Positions 1 through 12,688 are shown, counted from the first letter of the stretch. The stretch is DNA of 64,000 bases from Elymus sibiricus (GCA_039707655.1 CM077673.1:2986001-3050000), one strand, 5' to 3'. Program-made: numbers and translations. The notes: a model not told the origin generated them from the sequence alone.

Positions 1-2282
1 TATCCCGGCTAGTTTCCTATGCTATTACTCACTAATTTTGGGTCTCGGGGCGATCCAAACGTTCGGGGAACCCCGGGGTCCGCATACGGGGACCTGGCCA
101 AAACTCGCAGATTTGGTCCATTCTTACCAGTTTTCTATGCTATTATTCACTAGTTTTTGGTAGTTGTGGTCGTCCGAACGTTCGGGGAAGCTCGGGATGC
201 GGTTACGGGGACCTCGCCAAAACTAACAAATTTTGTCTGTTCCAGCCAGTTTTCTTTACTATTACTCACTGATTTTGGGTCTCGGGGTGATCCAAACGTT
301 CGGGGAACCCCGGGGTCCGCTTACGGGGACTTCGCCAATACTCGCAGATTGTTCCATTCTTACCAGTTTTCTGTGCTATTATTCACTGTTTTTTGGTTGT
401 CGTGGTCGTCCAAACGTTCGGGGAAGCCCGTGGACTGGTTACGGCGACCTCGCCAAAACTCGCATATTTGGTCCATTCTTACCTGTTTTCTATGCTATTA
501 TTCACTGTTTTTGGTTGTCGTGGTCGTCCCAACATTTGGGGATGCCGGGGTCCGGTTACGTGGACCTCGCCAAAACTCGCAGATTTGGTCCATTCTGACC
601 AGTTTTCTATGCTATTATTCACTGTTTTTGGTTGTCGTGGTCGTCCCAACATTTGGGGATGCCCGGGGTCCGGTTACGTGGACCTCGCCAAAACTCGCAG
701 ATTTGGTCTATTCTTACCAGTTTTCTAAGCTATTATTCACTGTTTTTTGGTTGTCGTGGTCGTCCGAACGTTCGGGGAAGCCCGTGGACCGGTTATGGGA
801 ACCTCGCCATAACTCGAAGATTTGGTCCATTCTTACCTGTTTTCTATGCTATTACTCACTCATTTTGGGTCCCGGGGCGATCCAAATGTTCGGGGAACCC
901 CGGAGTCCGCTTACTGGGACCTCGCCAAAACTCGCAGATTTTGTCCATTCTGACCAGATTTCTATGCTATTATTCACTGTTATTTTGTTGTCGTGGTCGT
1001 CCGAACATTCGGGGAAGCCCATGGACCGGTTACGGGGACCTCGCCAAACTAGCAGATTTTGCCTGTTCCGGCCAGTTTTCTATGCTACTACTCACTAATT
1101 TTGGGTCTCGGGGCGATCCAAAAGTTCGGGAAACCCCGGGGTCTGCTTACGAGCACCTCGCCAAAACTCGCAGATTTGGTCCATTCTTACCAGTTTTCTA
1201 TGCTATTATTCACTGTTTTTTGTTTGTCGTGGTCGTCCGAACGCTCGGGGAAGCCCGGGGTCCGGTTACGGGGACCTCGCAAAAACTCGCAGATTTGGTC
1301 CATTCTTACCAGTTTTCTATGCTATTACTCACTCATTTTGTGTCCCGGGGCGATCCAAATGTTCGGGGAACCCCGGGTTCCGCTTATGGGGAGCTCGCCA
1401 AAACTCGCAGATTTTGTCCATTCTGACCAGATTTCTATGCTATCATTCACTGTTTTTCGGTAGTCGTGGTCGTCCGAACGTTCGGGGAAGCCCGGGGTGC
1501 GGTTACGGGGACCTCGCCAAAACTAGCAGATTTTGTGTGTCCCGGCTAGTTTTCTATGCTACTACTCACTAATTTTGGTTCCCGGGGCGATCCAAACGTC
1601 CGGGGAACCCCGGGGTCCGCATACGGGGACCGGGCCAAAACTCGCAGATTTGGTCCATTCTTACCAGTTTTCTGTGCTATTATTCACTGGTTTTTGGTAG
1701 TTGTGGTCGTCCGAACATTCGGGGAAGCTCGGGATGCGGTTACGGGGACCTCGCCAAAACTAACAGATTTTGTCTGTTCCGGCCAGTTTTCTATGCTATT
1801 ACTAACTGATTTTGGGTCCCGGGGTGATCCAAACGTTCGGGGAACCCCGGGGTCCGCTTACGGGGACTTCGCCAAAACTCGCAGATTTGGTCCATTCTTA
1901 CCAGTTTTCTGTGCTATTATTCACTGTTTTTTGGTTGTCGTGGTCGTCCGAACGTTCGGGGAAGCCCGGGGTCCGGTTACGGGGACCTCGCAAACACTCG
2001 AAGATTTGGTCCATTCTTACCAGTTTTCTGTGCTATTATTCACTGTTTTTTGGTTGTCGTGGTCGTCCAAACGTTCGGGGAAGCCCGTGGACCGGTTACG
2101 GGGGACCTCGCCAAAACTCGCAGATTTGGTCCATTCTTACCAGTTTTCTGTGCTATTATTCACTGTTTTTGGTTGTCGTGGTCGTCCGAATGTTCGGGGA
2201 AGCCCGTGGACCGGTTATGGGGACCTCGCCAAAACTCGCAGATTTGGTCCATTCTTACCTGTTTTCTATGCTATTACTCACT
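1..2282 (+). repeat. S block copy 1, left part (runs off window start)
   Basis: From the H-type monomer at position 18 the sequence is collinear with 13,972 onward (offset 13,954) and with 48,714 onward. After 1,318 the offset becomes 13,481 because this copy holds four extra monomers (845-1,317). Differences from the other copies are scattered single bases, such as 'caatactcg' near 337 where copy 2 has 'caaaactcg'. The collinearity continues into the 5,203-bp duplication to about 3,430. Confidence 0.85.
845..1317 (+). repeat. four-monomer (473-bp) segment found only in S copy 1
   Basis: Anchors at 845, 963, 1,081, 1,199 and 1,318 delimit four monomers (118+118+118+119 bp) of M, B, C and E-like type. 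In the corresponding places of the other two S blocks (14,799 and 49,541) the neighbouring monomers are joined directly. It is either an insertion here or a deletion in the ancestor of the other two copies; the sequence does not tell which. Confidence 0.8.
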
Positions 2283-3213
2283 CATTTTGGGTCCCGGGGC
2301 GATCCAAATGTTCGGGGAACCCCAGAGTCCGCTTACTGGGACCTCGCCAAAACACGCAGATTTTGTCCATTCTGACCAGATTTCTATGCTATTATTCACT
2401 GTTATTTTGTTGTCGTGGTCGTCCGAACATTCAGGGAAGCCCGTGGACCGGTTACGGGGACCTCGCCAAACTAGCAGATTTTGCCTGTTCCGGCCAGTTT
2501 TCTATGCTACTACTCACTAATTTTGGGTCTCGGGGCGATCCAAAAGTTCGGGAAACCCCGGGGTCTGCTTACGAGCACCTCGCCAAAACTCGCATATTTG
2601 GTCCATTCTGACCAGTTTTCTATGCTATTATTCACTGTTTTTGGTTGTCGTGGTCGTCCCAACATTTGGGGATGCCCGGGGTCCGGTTATGTGGACCTCG
2701 CCAAAACTCGCAGATTTGGTCCATTCTTACCAGTTTTCTAAGCTATTATTCACTGTTTTTTGGTAGTCGTGGTCGTCCGAACGTTCGGGGAAGCCCGGGG
2801 TCCGGTTACGGGGACCTCGCAAAAACTCGAAGATTTGGTCCATTCTTACCAGTTTTCTATGCTATTACTCACTCATTTTGGGTCCCGGGGCGATCCAAAT
2901 GTTCGGGGAAACCCCGGGGTCCGCTTATGGGGAGCTTGCCAAAACTCGCAGATTTTGTCCATTCTGACCAGATTTCTATGCTATCATTCACTGTTTTTCG
3001 GTAGTCGTGGTTGTCCGAACAGTCGGGGAAGCCCGGGGTGCGGTTACGGGGACCTCGCCAAAACAAGCAGATTTTGTGTATCCCGGCTAGTTTCCTATGC
3101 TATTACTCACTAATTTTGGGTCCCGGGGCGATCCAAACGTTCGGGGAACCCCGGGGTCCGCATACGGGGACCTGGCCAAAACTCGCAGATTTGGTCCATT
3201 CTTACCAGTTTTC

Positions 3214-3332
3214 TATGCTATTATTCACTAGTTTTTGGTAGTTGTGCTCATCCGAACGTTCGGGGAAGCTCGGGATGCGGTTACGGGGACCTCGCCAAAA
3301 CTAACAAATTTTGTCTATTCCAGCCAGTTTTC
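3214..3332 (+). repeat. reference monomer J (T1, 119 bp)
   Basis: Recognised by cactagtttttggtagttg, gaagctcgggatgcgg, aactaacaaattttg and tattccagccag. It normally follows H and precedes K. It is absent from the central 9-mer. Confidence 0.85.
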
Positions 3333-3449
3333 TATGCTATTACTCACTGATTTTGGGTCTCGGGGTGATACAAACGTTCGGGGAACCCCGGGGTCCGCTT
3401 ACGGGGACTTCGCCAAAACTCGCAGATTGTTCCATTCTTACCAGTTTTC
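3333..3449 (+). repeat. reference monomer K (T2, 117 bp)
   Basis: Recognised by ctcggggtgatacaaac (elsewhere gatccaaac), ttacggggacttcgcc and the shortened gcagattgttcc, which accounts for its 117-bp length. Confidence 0.85.
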
Positions 3450-3568
3450 TGTGCTATTATTCACTGTTTTTTGGTTGTCGTGGTCGTCCAAACGTTCGGG
3501 GAAGCCCGTGGAACGGTTACGGGGACCTCGCCAAAACTCGCATATTTGGTCCATTCTTACCTGTTTTC
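3450..3568 (+). repeat. reference monomer L (T1, 119 bp)
   Basis: Begins tgtgct; carries gtccaaacgttcgg, gtggaacggtta, gcatatttgg and ends ttacctgttttc. The ttacctg end reappears attached to H in the central array, marking H there as an H/L mosaic. Confidence 0.85.
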
Positions 3569-3686
3569 TATGCTATTACTCAGTGATTTTGGTTCCCGGG
3601 GCGATCCAAATGTTCGGGGAACCCCGGAGTCCGCTTACTGGGACCTCGCCAAAACTCACAGATTTTGTCCATTCTGACCAGATTTC
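3569..3686 (+). repeat. reference monomer M (T2, 118 bp)
   Basis: Carries ctcagtgattttggttccc, ccggagtccgcttactggg and actcacagattttgtcc, and ends agatttc. Its first two thirds reappear in the central monomer I. Confidence 0.85.
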
Positions 3687-3805
3687 TATGCTATTATTCA
3701 CTGTTTTTTTGTTGTCGTGGTCGTCCGAACATTCGGGGAAGCCCGTGGACCGGTTACAGGGACCTCACCAAAACTAGCAGATTTTGCTTGTTCCGGCCAG
3801 TTTTC
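3687..3805 (+). repeat. reference monomer N (T1, 119 bp)
   Basis: Carries gtttttttgttgtcg, ggttacagggacctcacc and gcttgttccggccag. The last third of N is the last third of central monomer I. Confidence 0.85.
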
Positions 3806-4040
3806 TATGCTACTACTCACTACTTTGGGTCTGGGGGCGATCCAAACGTTCGGGGAACCCCGGGGTCCGCTTACGGGCACCTCGCCAAAACTCGCAGATT
3901 TGGTCCATTCTGACCAGTTTTCTATGCTATTATTCACTGTTTTTGGTTGTCGTGGTCGTCCCAACATTTGGGGATGTCCGGGGTCCGGTTACGGGGACCT
4001 CGCCAAAACTCGCAGATTTGGTCCATTCTTACCAGTTTTC

Positions 4041-4159
4041 TATGCTATTATTCACTGTTTTTTGGTTGTCGTGGTCGTCCGAACGCTCGGGGAAGCCCGG
4101 GGTCCGGTTACGGGGACCTCGCCAAAACAAGCAGATTTTGTGTATCCCGGCTAGTTTCC
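4041..4159 (+). repeat. mosaic monomer EG (T1, 119 bp)
   Basis: The first part, gaacgctcggggaagc with ggtccggtta, is E-like. The last part, aacaagcagattttgtg with tatcccggctag, is G-like. The join lies inside the identical stretch around 4,105-4,128, which includes gacctcgcc. Confidence 0.75.
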
Positions 4160-5695
4160 TATGCTATTACTCACTAATTTTGGGTCCCGGGGCGAACCAA
4201 ACGTTCGGGGAACCCCGGGGTCCGCATACGGGGACCTGGCCAAAACTCGCAGATTTGGTCCATTCTTACCAGTTTTCTATGCTATTATTCACTAGTTTTT
4301 GGTAGTTGTGCTCGTCCGAACGTTCGGGGAAGCTCGGGATGCGGTTACGGGGACCTCGCCAAAACTAACAAATTTTGTCTATTCCAGCCAGTTTTCTATG
4401 CTATTACTCACTGATTTTGGGTCTCGGGGTGATACAAACGTTCGGGGAACCCCGGGGTCCGCTTACGGGGACTTCGCCAAAACTCGTAGATTGTTCCATT
4501 CTTACCAGTTTTCTGTGCTATTATTCACTGTTTTTTGGTTGTCGTGGTTGTCCAAACGTTCGGGGAAGCCCGTGGAACGGTTACGGGGACCTCGCCAAAA
4601 CTCGCATATTTGGTCCATTCTTACCTGTTTTCTATGCTATTACTCAGTGATTTTGGTTCCCGGGGCGATCCAAATGTTCGGGGAACCCCGGAGTCCGCTT
4701 ACTGGGACCTCGCCAAAACTCACAGATTTTGTCCATTCTGACCAGATTTCTATGCTATTATTCACTGTTTTTTTGTTGTCGTGGTCGTCCGAACATTCGG
4801 GGAAGCCCGTGGACCGGTTACAGGGACCTCACCAAAACTAGCAGATTTTGCTTGTTCCGGCCAGTTTTCTATGCTACTACTCACTACTTTGGGTCTGGGG
4901 GCGATCCAAACGTTCGGGGAACCCCGGGGTCCGCTTACGGGCACCTCGCCAAAACTCGCAGATTTGGTCCATTCTGACCAGTTTTCTATGCTATTATTCA
5001 CTGTTTTTGGTTGTCGTGGTCGTCCCAACATTTGGGGATGTCCGGGGTCCGGTTACGGGGACCTCGCCAAAACTCGCATATTTGGTCCATTCTTACCTGT
5101 TTTCTATGCTATTACTCAGTGATTTTGGTTCCCGGGGCGATCCAAATGTTCGGGGAACCCCGGAGTCCGCTTACTGGGACCTCGCCAAAACTCACAGATT
5201 TTGTCCATTCTGACCAGATTTCTATGCTATTATTCACTGTTTTTTTGTTGTCGTGGTCGTCCGAACATTCGGGGAAGCCCGTGGACCGGTTACAGGGACC
5301 TCACCAAAACTAGCAGATTTTGCTTGTTCCGGCCAGTTTTCTATGCTACTACTCACTACTTTGGGTCTGGGGGCGATCCAAACGTTCGGGGAACCCCGGG
5401 GTCCGCTTACGGGCACCTCGCCAAAACTCGCAGATTTGGTCCATTCTGACCAGTTTTCTATGCTATTATTCACTGTTTTTGGTTGTCGTGGTCGTCCCAA
5501 CATTTGGGGATGTCCGGGGTCCGGTTACGGGGACCTCGCCAAAACTCGCAGATTTGGTCCATTCTTACCAGTTTTCTATGCTATTATTCACTGTTTTTTG
5601 GTTGTCGTGGTCGTCCGAACGCTCGGGGAAGCCCGGGGTCCGGTTACGGGGACCTCGCCAAAACAAGCAGATTTTGTGTATCCCGGCTAGTTTCC
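4160..5695 (+). repeat. Q-type 13-mer HOR (9-mer plus a 4-mer duplication), 1,536 bp
   Basis: Same order as the preceding 9-mer, but after the first A (4,870) comes an extra D/L-M-N-A run before the final D and EG. Length 1,536 equals 1,064 + 472. The same 13-mer is present in the second 5,203-bp copy at 9,363-10,898. Confidence 0.9.
4987..5458 (+). repeat. 472-bp inserted 4-mer (D/L-M-N-A)
   Basis: Anchors at 4,987, 5,105, 5,223 and 5,342. The first monomer starts as D (atttggggatgtcc) and ends as L (gcatatttgg, ttacctg). The switch lies within the identical segment 5,051-5,078. This is the expected product of unequal exchange displaced by four monomers. Confidence 0.85.
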
Positions 5696-7485
5696 TATGC
5701 TATTACTCACTAATTTTGGGTCCCGGGGCGAACCAAACGTTCGGGGAACCCCGGGGTCCGCATACGGGGACCTGGCCAAAACTCGCAGATTTGGTCCATT
5801 CTTACCAGTTTTCTATGCTATTATTCACTAGTTTTTGGTAGTTGTGCTCGTCCGAACGTTCGGGGAAGCTCGGGATGCGGTTACGGGGACCTCGCCAAAA
5901 CTAACAAATTTTGTCTATTCCAGCCAGTTTTCTATGCTATTACTCACTGATTTTGGGTCTCGGGGTGATACAAACGTTCGGGGAACCCCGGGGTCCGCTT
6001 ACGGGGACTTCGCCAAAACTCGCAGATTGTTCCATTCTTACCAGTTTTCTGTGCTATTATTCACTGTTTTTTGGTTGTCGTGGTTGTCCAAACGTTCGGG
6101 GAAGCCCGTGGAACGGCTACGGGGACCTCGCCAAAACTCGCATATTTGGTCCATTCTTACCTGTTTTCTATGCTATTACTCAGTGATTTTGGTTCCCGGG
6201 GCGATCCAAATGTTCGGGGAACCCCGGAGTCCGCTTACTGGGACCTCGCCAAAACTCACAGATTTTGTCCATTCTGACCAGATTTCTATGCTATTATTCA
6301 CTGTTTTTTTGTTGTCGTGGTCGTCCGAACATTCGGGGAAGCCCGTGGACCGGTTACAGGGACCTCACCAAAACTAACAGATTTTGTCTGTTCCGGCCAG
6401 TTTTCTATGCTATTACTAACTGATTTTGGGTCCCGAGGTGATCCAAACGTTCGGGGAACCCCGGGGTCTGCTTACGGGGACTTCGCCAAAACTCGCAGAT
6501 TTGGTCCATTCTTACCAGATTTCTGTGCTATTATTCACTGTTTTTTGGTTGTCGTGGTCGTCCAAACGTTCGGGGAAGCCCGTGGACCGGTTACGGGGAC
6601 CTCGCCAAAACTCGCAGATTTGGTCCATTCTTACCAGTTTTCTGTGCTATTATTCACTGTTTTTAGTTGTCGTGGTCGTCCCAACATTTGGGGATGCCCG
6701 GGGTTGGTTACGTGGACCTCGCGAAAACTCGCAGATTTGGTCCATTCTGACCAGTTTTCTATGCTATTATTCACTGTTTTTGGTTGTCGTGGTCGTCCCA
6801 ACATTTCGGGATGCCCGGGGTCCGGTTACGTGGACCTCGCCAAAACTCGCAGATTTGGTCTATTCTTACCAGTTTTTTAAGCTATTATTCACTGTTTTTT
6901 GGTTGTCGTGGTCATCCGAACGTTCGGGGAAGCCCGTGGACCGGTTATGGGAACCTCGCCATAACTCGAAGATTTGGTCCATTCTTACCTGTTTTCTATG
7001 CTATTGCTCAGTCATTTTGGGTCCCGGGGCGATCCAAATGTTCGGGGAACCCCGGAGTCCGCTTACTGGGACCTCGCCAAAACTCGCAGATTTTGTCCAT
7101 TCTGACCAGATTTCTATGCTATTATTCACTGTTATTTTGTTGTCGTGGTCGTCCGAACATTCGGGGAAGCCCGTGGACCGGTTACGGGGACCTCGCCAAA
7201 CTAGCAGATTTTGCCTGTTCCGGCCAGTTTTCTATGCTACTACTCACTAATTTTGGGTCTCGGGGCGATCCAAAAGTTCGGGAAACCCCGGGGTCTGCTT
7301 ACGAGCAACTCGCCAAAACTCGCAGATTTGGTCCATTCTTACCAGTTTTCTATGCTATTATTCACTAGTTTTTGGTAGTTGTGGTCGTCCGAACGTTCGG
7401 GGAAGCTCGGGATGCGGTTACGGGGACCTCGCCAAAACTAACAAATTTTGTCTGTTCCAGCCAGTTTTCTTTGCTATTACTCACT
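5696..7485 (+). repeat. partial third Q HOR then mixed monomers
   Basis: H-J-K-L-M-N proceeds as before until about 6,367-6,376, where N switches to a J-like end (aactaacagattttgtctg) instead of continuing to A. The remainder to 7,485 is K-, L-, D-, O-, M-, B-, C- and J-like monomers with no local HOR of its own. A T2 monomer shortened inside (ccggggttggtta near 6,700) is included. Confidence 0.8.
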
Positions 7486-10400
7486 CATTTTGGGTCCCGG
7501 GGCGATCCAAACGTTCGGGGAACCCCAGAGTCCGCTTACTGGGACCTCGCCAAAACACGCAGATTTTGTCCATTCTGACCAGATTTCTATGCTATTATTC
7601 ACTGTTATTTTGTTGTCGTGGTCGTCCGAACATTCAGGGAAGCCCGTGGACCGGTTACGGGGACCTCGCCAAACTAGCAGATTTTGCCTGTTCCGGCCAG
7701 TTTTCTATGCTACTACTCACTAATTTTGGGTCTCGGGGCGATCCAAAAGTTCGGGAAACCCCGGGGTCTGCTTACGAGCACCTCGCCAAAACTCGCATAT
7801 TTGGTCCATTCTGACCAGTTTTCTATGCTATTATTCACTGTTTTTGGTTGTCGTGGTCGTCCCAACATTTGGGGATGCCCGGGGTCCGGTTACGTGGACC
7901 TCGCCAAAACTCGCAGATTTGGTCCATTCTTACCAGTTTTCTAAGCTATTATTCACTGTTTTTTGGTAGTCGTGGTCGTCCGAACGTTCGGGGAAGCCCG
8001 GGGTCCGGTTACGGGGACCTCGCAAAAACTCGAAGATTTGGTCCATTCTTACCAGTTTTCTATGCTATTACTCACTCATTTTGGGTCCCGGGGCGATCCA
8101 AATGTTCGGGGAAACCCCGGGGTCCGCTTATGGGGAGCTTGCCAAAACTCGCAGATTTTGTCCATTCTGACCAGATTTCTATGCTATCATTCACTGTTTT
8201 TCGGTAGTCGTGGTTGTCCGAACAGTCGGGGAAGCCCGGGGTGCGGTTACGGGGACCTCGCCAAAACAAGCAGATTTTGTGTATCCCGGCTAGTTTCCTA
8301 TGCTATTACTCACTAATTTTGGGTCCCGGGGCGATCCAAACGTTCGGGGAACCCCGGGGTCCGCATACGGGGACCTGGCCAAAACTCGCAGATTTGGTCC
8401 ATTCTTACCAGTTTTCTATGCTATTATTCACTAGTTTTTGGTAGTTGTGCTCATCCGAACGTTCGGGGAAGCTCGGGATGCGGTTACGGGGACCTCGCCA
8501 AAACTAACAAATTTTGTCTATTCCAGCCAGTTTTCTATGCTATTACTCACTGATTTTGGGTCTCGGGGTGATACAAACGTTCGGGGAACCCCGGGGTCCG
8601 CTTACGGGGACTTCGCCAAAACTCGCAGATTGTTCCATTCTTACCAGTTTTCTGTGCTATTATTCACTGTTTTTTGGTTGTCGTGGTCGTCCAAACGTTC
8701 GGGGAAGCCCGTGGAACGGTTACGGGGACCTCGCCAAAACTCGCATATTTGGTCCATTCTTACCTGTTTTCTATGCTATTACTCAGTGATTTTGGTTCCC
8801 GGGGCGATCCAAATGTTCGGGGAACCCCGGAGTCCGCTTACTGGGACCTCGCCAAAACTCACAGATTTTGTCCATTCTGACCAGATTTCTATGCTATTAT
8901 GCACTGTTTTTTTGTTGTCGTGGTCGTCCGAACATTCGGGGAAGCCCGTGGACCGGTTACAGGGACCTCACCAAAACTAGCAGATTTTGCTTGTTCCGGC
9001 CAGTTTTCTATGCTACTACTCACTACTTTGGGTCTGGGGGCGATCCAAACGTTCGGGGAACCCCGGGGTCCGCTTACGGGCACCTCGCCAAAACTCGCAG
9101 ATTTGGTCCATTCTGACCAGTTTTCTATGCTATTATTCACTGTTTTTGGTTGTCGTGGTCGTCCCAACATTTGGGGATGTCCGGGGTCCGGTTACGGGGA
9201 CCTCGCCAAAACTCGCAGATTTGGTCCATTCTTACCAGTTTTCTATGCTATTATTCACTGTTTTTTGGTTGTCGTGGTCGTCCGAACGCTCGGGGAAGCC
9301 CGGGGTCCGGTTACGGGGACCTCGCCAAAACAAGCAGATTTTGTGTATCCCGGCTAGTTTCCTATGCTATTACTCACTAATTTTGGGTCCCGGGGCGAAC
9401 CAAACGTTCGGGGAACCCCGGGGTCCGCATACGGGGAACTGGCCAAAACTCGCAGATTTGGTCCATTCTTACCAGTTTTCTATGCTATTATTCACTAGTT
9501 TTTGGTAGTTGTGCTCGTCCGAACGTTCGGGGAAGCTCGGGATGCGGTTACGGGGACCTCGCCAAAACTAACAAATTTTGTCTATTCCAGCCAGTTTTCT
9601 ATGCTATTACTCACTGATTTTGGGTCTCGGGGTGATACAAACGTTCGGGGAACCCCGGGGTCCGCTTACGGGGACTTCGCCAAAACTCGCAGATTGTTCC
9701 ATTCTTACCAGTTTTCTGTGCTATTATTCACTGTTTTTTGGTTGTCGTGGTTGTCCAAACGTTCGGGGAAGCCCGTGGAACGGTTACGGGGACCTCGCCA
9801 AAACTCGCATATTTGGTCCATTCTTACCTGTTTTCTATGCTATTACTCAGTGATTTTGGTTCCCGGGGCGATCCAAATGTTCGGGGAACCCCGGAGTCCG
9901 CTTACTGGGACCTCGCCAAAACTCACAGATTTTGTCCATTCTGACCAGATTTCTATGCTATTATTCACTGTTTTTTTGTTGTCGTGGTCGTCCGAACATT
10001 CGGGGAAGCCCGTGGACCGGTTACAGGGACCTCACCAAAACTAGCAGATTTTGCTTGTTCCGGCCAGTTTTCTATGCTACTACTCACTACTTTGGGTCTG
10101 GGGGCGATCCAAACGTTCGGGGAACCCCGGGGTCCGCTTACGGGCACCTCGCCAAAACTCGCAGATTTGGTCCATTCTGACCAGTTTTCTATGCTATTAT
10201 TCACTGTTTTTGGTTGTCGTGGTCGTCCCAACATTTGGGGATGTCCGGGGTCCGGTTACGGGGACCTCGCCAAAACTCGCATATTTGGTCCATTCTTACC
10301 TGTTTTCTATGCTATTACTCAGTGATTTTGGTTCCCGGGGCGATCCAAATGTTCGGGGAACCCCGGAGTCCGCTTACTGGGACCTCGCCAAAACTCACAG

Positions 10401-12688
10401 ATTTTGTCCATTCTGACCAGATTTCTATGCTATTATTCACTGTTTTTTTGTTGTCGTGGTCGTCCGAACATTCGGGGAAGCCCGTGGACCGGTTACAGGG
10501 ACCTCACCAAAACTAGCAGATTTTGCTTGTTCCGGCCAGTTTTCTATGCTACTACTCACTACTTTGGGTCTGGGGGCGATCCAAACGTTCGGGGAACCCC
10601 GGGGTCCGCTTACGGGCACCTCGCCAAAACTCGCAGATTTGGTCCATTCTGACCAGTTTTCTATGCTATTATTCACTGTTTTTGGTTGTCGTGGTCGTCC
10701 CAACATTTGGGGATGTCCGGGGTCCGGTTACGGGGACCTCGCCAAAACTCGCAGATTTGGTCCATTCTTACCAGTTTTCTATGCTATTATTCACTGTTTT
10801 TTGGTTGTCGTGGTCGTCCGAACGCTCGGGGAAGCCCGGGGTCCGGTTACGGGGACCTCGCCAAAACAAGCAGATTTTGTGTATCCCGGCTAGTTTCCTA
10901 TGCTATTACTCACTAATTTTGGGTCCCGGGGCGAACCAAACGTTCGGGGAACCCCGGGGTCCGCATACGGGGACCTGGCCAAAACTCGCAGATTTGGTCC
11001 ATTCTTACCAGTTTTCTATGCTATTATTCACTAGTTTTTGGTAGTTGTGCTCGTCCGAACGTTCGGGGAAGCTCGAGATGCGGTTACGGGGACCTCGCCA
11101 AAACTAACAAATTTTGTCTATTCCAGCCAGTTTTCTATGCTATTACTCACTGATTTTGGGTCTCGGGGTGATACAAACGTTCGGGGAACCCCGGGGTCCG
11201 CTTACGGGGACTTCGCCAAAACTCGCAGATTGTTCCATTCTTACCAGTTTTCTGTGCTATTATTCACTGTTTTTTGGTTGTCGTGGTTGTCCAAACGTTC
11301 GGGGAAGCCCGTGGAACGGTTACGGGGACCTCGCCAAAACTCGCATATTTGGTCCATTCTTACCTGTTTTCTATGCTATTACTCAGTGATTTTGGTTCCC
11401 GGGGCGATCCAAATGTTCGGGGAACCCCGGAGTCCGCTTACTGGGACCTCGCCAAAACTCACAGATTTTGTCCATTCTGACCAGATTTCTATGCTATTAT
11501 TCACTGTTTTTTTGTTGTCGTGGTCGTCCGAACATTCGGGGAAGCCCGTGGACCGGTTACAGGGACCTCACCAAAACTAACAGATTTTGTCTGTTCCGGC
11601 CAGTTTTCTATGCTATTACTAACTGATTTTGGGTCCCGAGGTGATCCAAACGTTCGGGGAACCCCGGGGTCTGCTTACGGGGACTTCGCCAAAACTCGCA
11701 GATTTGGTCCATTCTTACCAGATTTCTGTGCTATTATTCACTGTTTTTTGGTTGTCGTGGTCGTCCAAACGTTCGGGGAAGCCCGTGGACCGGTTACGGG
11801 GACCTCGCCAAAACTCGCAGATTTGGTCCATTCTTACCAGTTTTCTGTGCTATTATTCACTGTTTTTAGTTGTCGTGGTCGTCCCAACATTTGGGGATGC
11901 CCGGGGTTGGTTACGTGGACCTCGCGAAAACTCGCAGATTTGGTCCATTCTGACCAGTTTTCTATGCTATTATTCACTGTTTTTGGTTGTCGTGGTCGTC
12001 CCAACATTTCGGGATGCCCGGGGTCCGGTTACGTGGACCTCGCCAAAACTCGCAGATTTGGTCTATTCTTACCAGTTTTTTAAGCTATGATTCACTGTTT
12101 TTTGGTTGTCGTGGTCGTCCGAACGTTCGGGGAAGCCCGTGGACCGGTTATGGGAACCTCGCCATAACTCGAAGATTTGGTCCATTCTTACCTGTTTTCT
12201 ATGCTATTGCTCAGTCATTTTGGGTCCCGGGGCGATCCAAATGTTCGGGGAACCCCGGAGTCCGCTTACTGGGACCTCGCCAAAACTCGCAGATTTTGTC
12301 CATTCTGACCAGATTTCTATGCTATTATTCACTGTTATTTTGTTGTCGTGGTCGTCCGAACATTCGGGGAAGCCCGTGGACCGGTTACGGGGACCTCGCC
12401 AAACTAGCAGATTTTGCCTGTTCCGGCCAGTTTTCTATGCTACTACTCACTAATTTTGGGTCTCGGGGCGATCCAAAAGTTCGGGAAACCCCGGGGTCTG
12501 CTTACGAGCAACTCGCCAAAACTCGCAGATTTGGTCCATTCTTACCAGTTTTCTATGCTATTATTCACTAGTTTTTGGTAGTTGTGGTCGTCCGAACGTT
12601 CGGGGAAGCTCGGGATGCGGTTACGGGGACCTCGCCAAAACTAACAAATTTTGTCTGTTCCAGCCAGTTTTCTTTGCTATTACTCACT
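7486..12688 (+). repeat. 5,203-bp duplication, copy 2 (44 monomers)
   Basis: Base-for-base counterpart of 2,283-7,485 with no indel. It contains the 9-mer at 8,299-9,362, the 13-mer at 9,363-10,898 and the partial unit from 10,899. Private bases include 'ttatgcact' near 8,900, 'ggggaactgg' near 9,439, 'gctcgagatg' near 11,075 and 'gctatgattc' near 12,092. Confidence 0.9.

Larger units (their letters stand above)
3096..4159 (+). repeat. Q-type 9-mer HOR (H-J-K-L-M-N-A-D-EG), 1,064 bp
   Basis: Nine monomers with anchors at 3,096, 3,214, 3,333, 3,450, 3,569, 3,687, 3,806, 3,923 and 4,041. Class order is T2-T1-T2-T1-T2-T1-T2-T1-T1, so strict alternation breaks only at the last pair. The next unit repeats the same order from 4,160. 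It differs in composition from the central A-I 9-mer although both are exactly 1,064 bp. Confidence 0.9.
2283..7485 (+). repeat. 5,203-bp duplication, copy 1 (44 monomers)
   Basis: Every landmark recurs exactly 5,203 bp downstream with no length change. I noted about nine substitutions between the copies, for example at 2,309/7,512, 4,236/9,439, 6,914/12,117 and 'ggctac' near 6,117 against 'ggttac' in copy 2. The edges are uncertain by about 13 bp because the crossover lies in the shared gctattactcact. Contents are an S-block tail, a 9-mer HOR, a 13-mer HOR, a partial third HOR, then a run of mixed monomers. Confidence 0.9.

Noticed and set aside
157..1098. 313-codon open frame and the many similar frames across the window
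   Set aside because: The same peptide segments appear in all three forward frames in turn, frames change with each monomer, and ends coincide with repeat variants. No domain, signal or codon constraint is visible.
6680..6720. ccggggttggtta monomer as a separate repeat family
   Set aside because: It is an ordinary D-type monomer that lost a few bases from ggggtccggtta, and is also present at +5,203.
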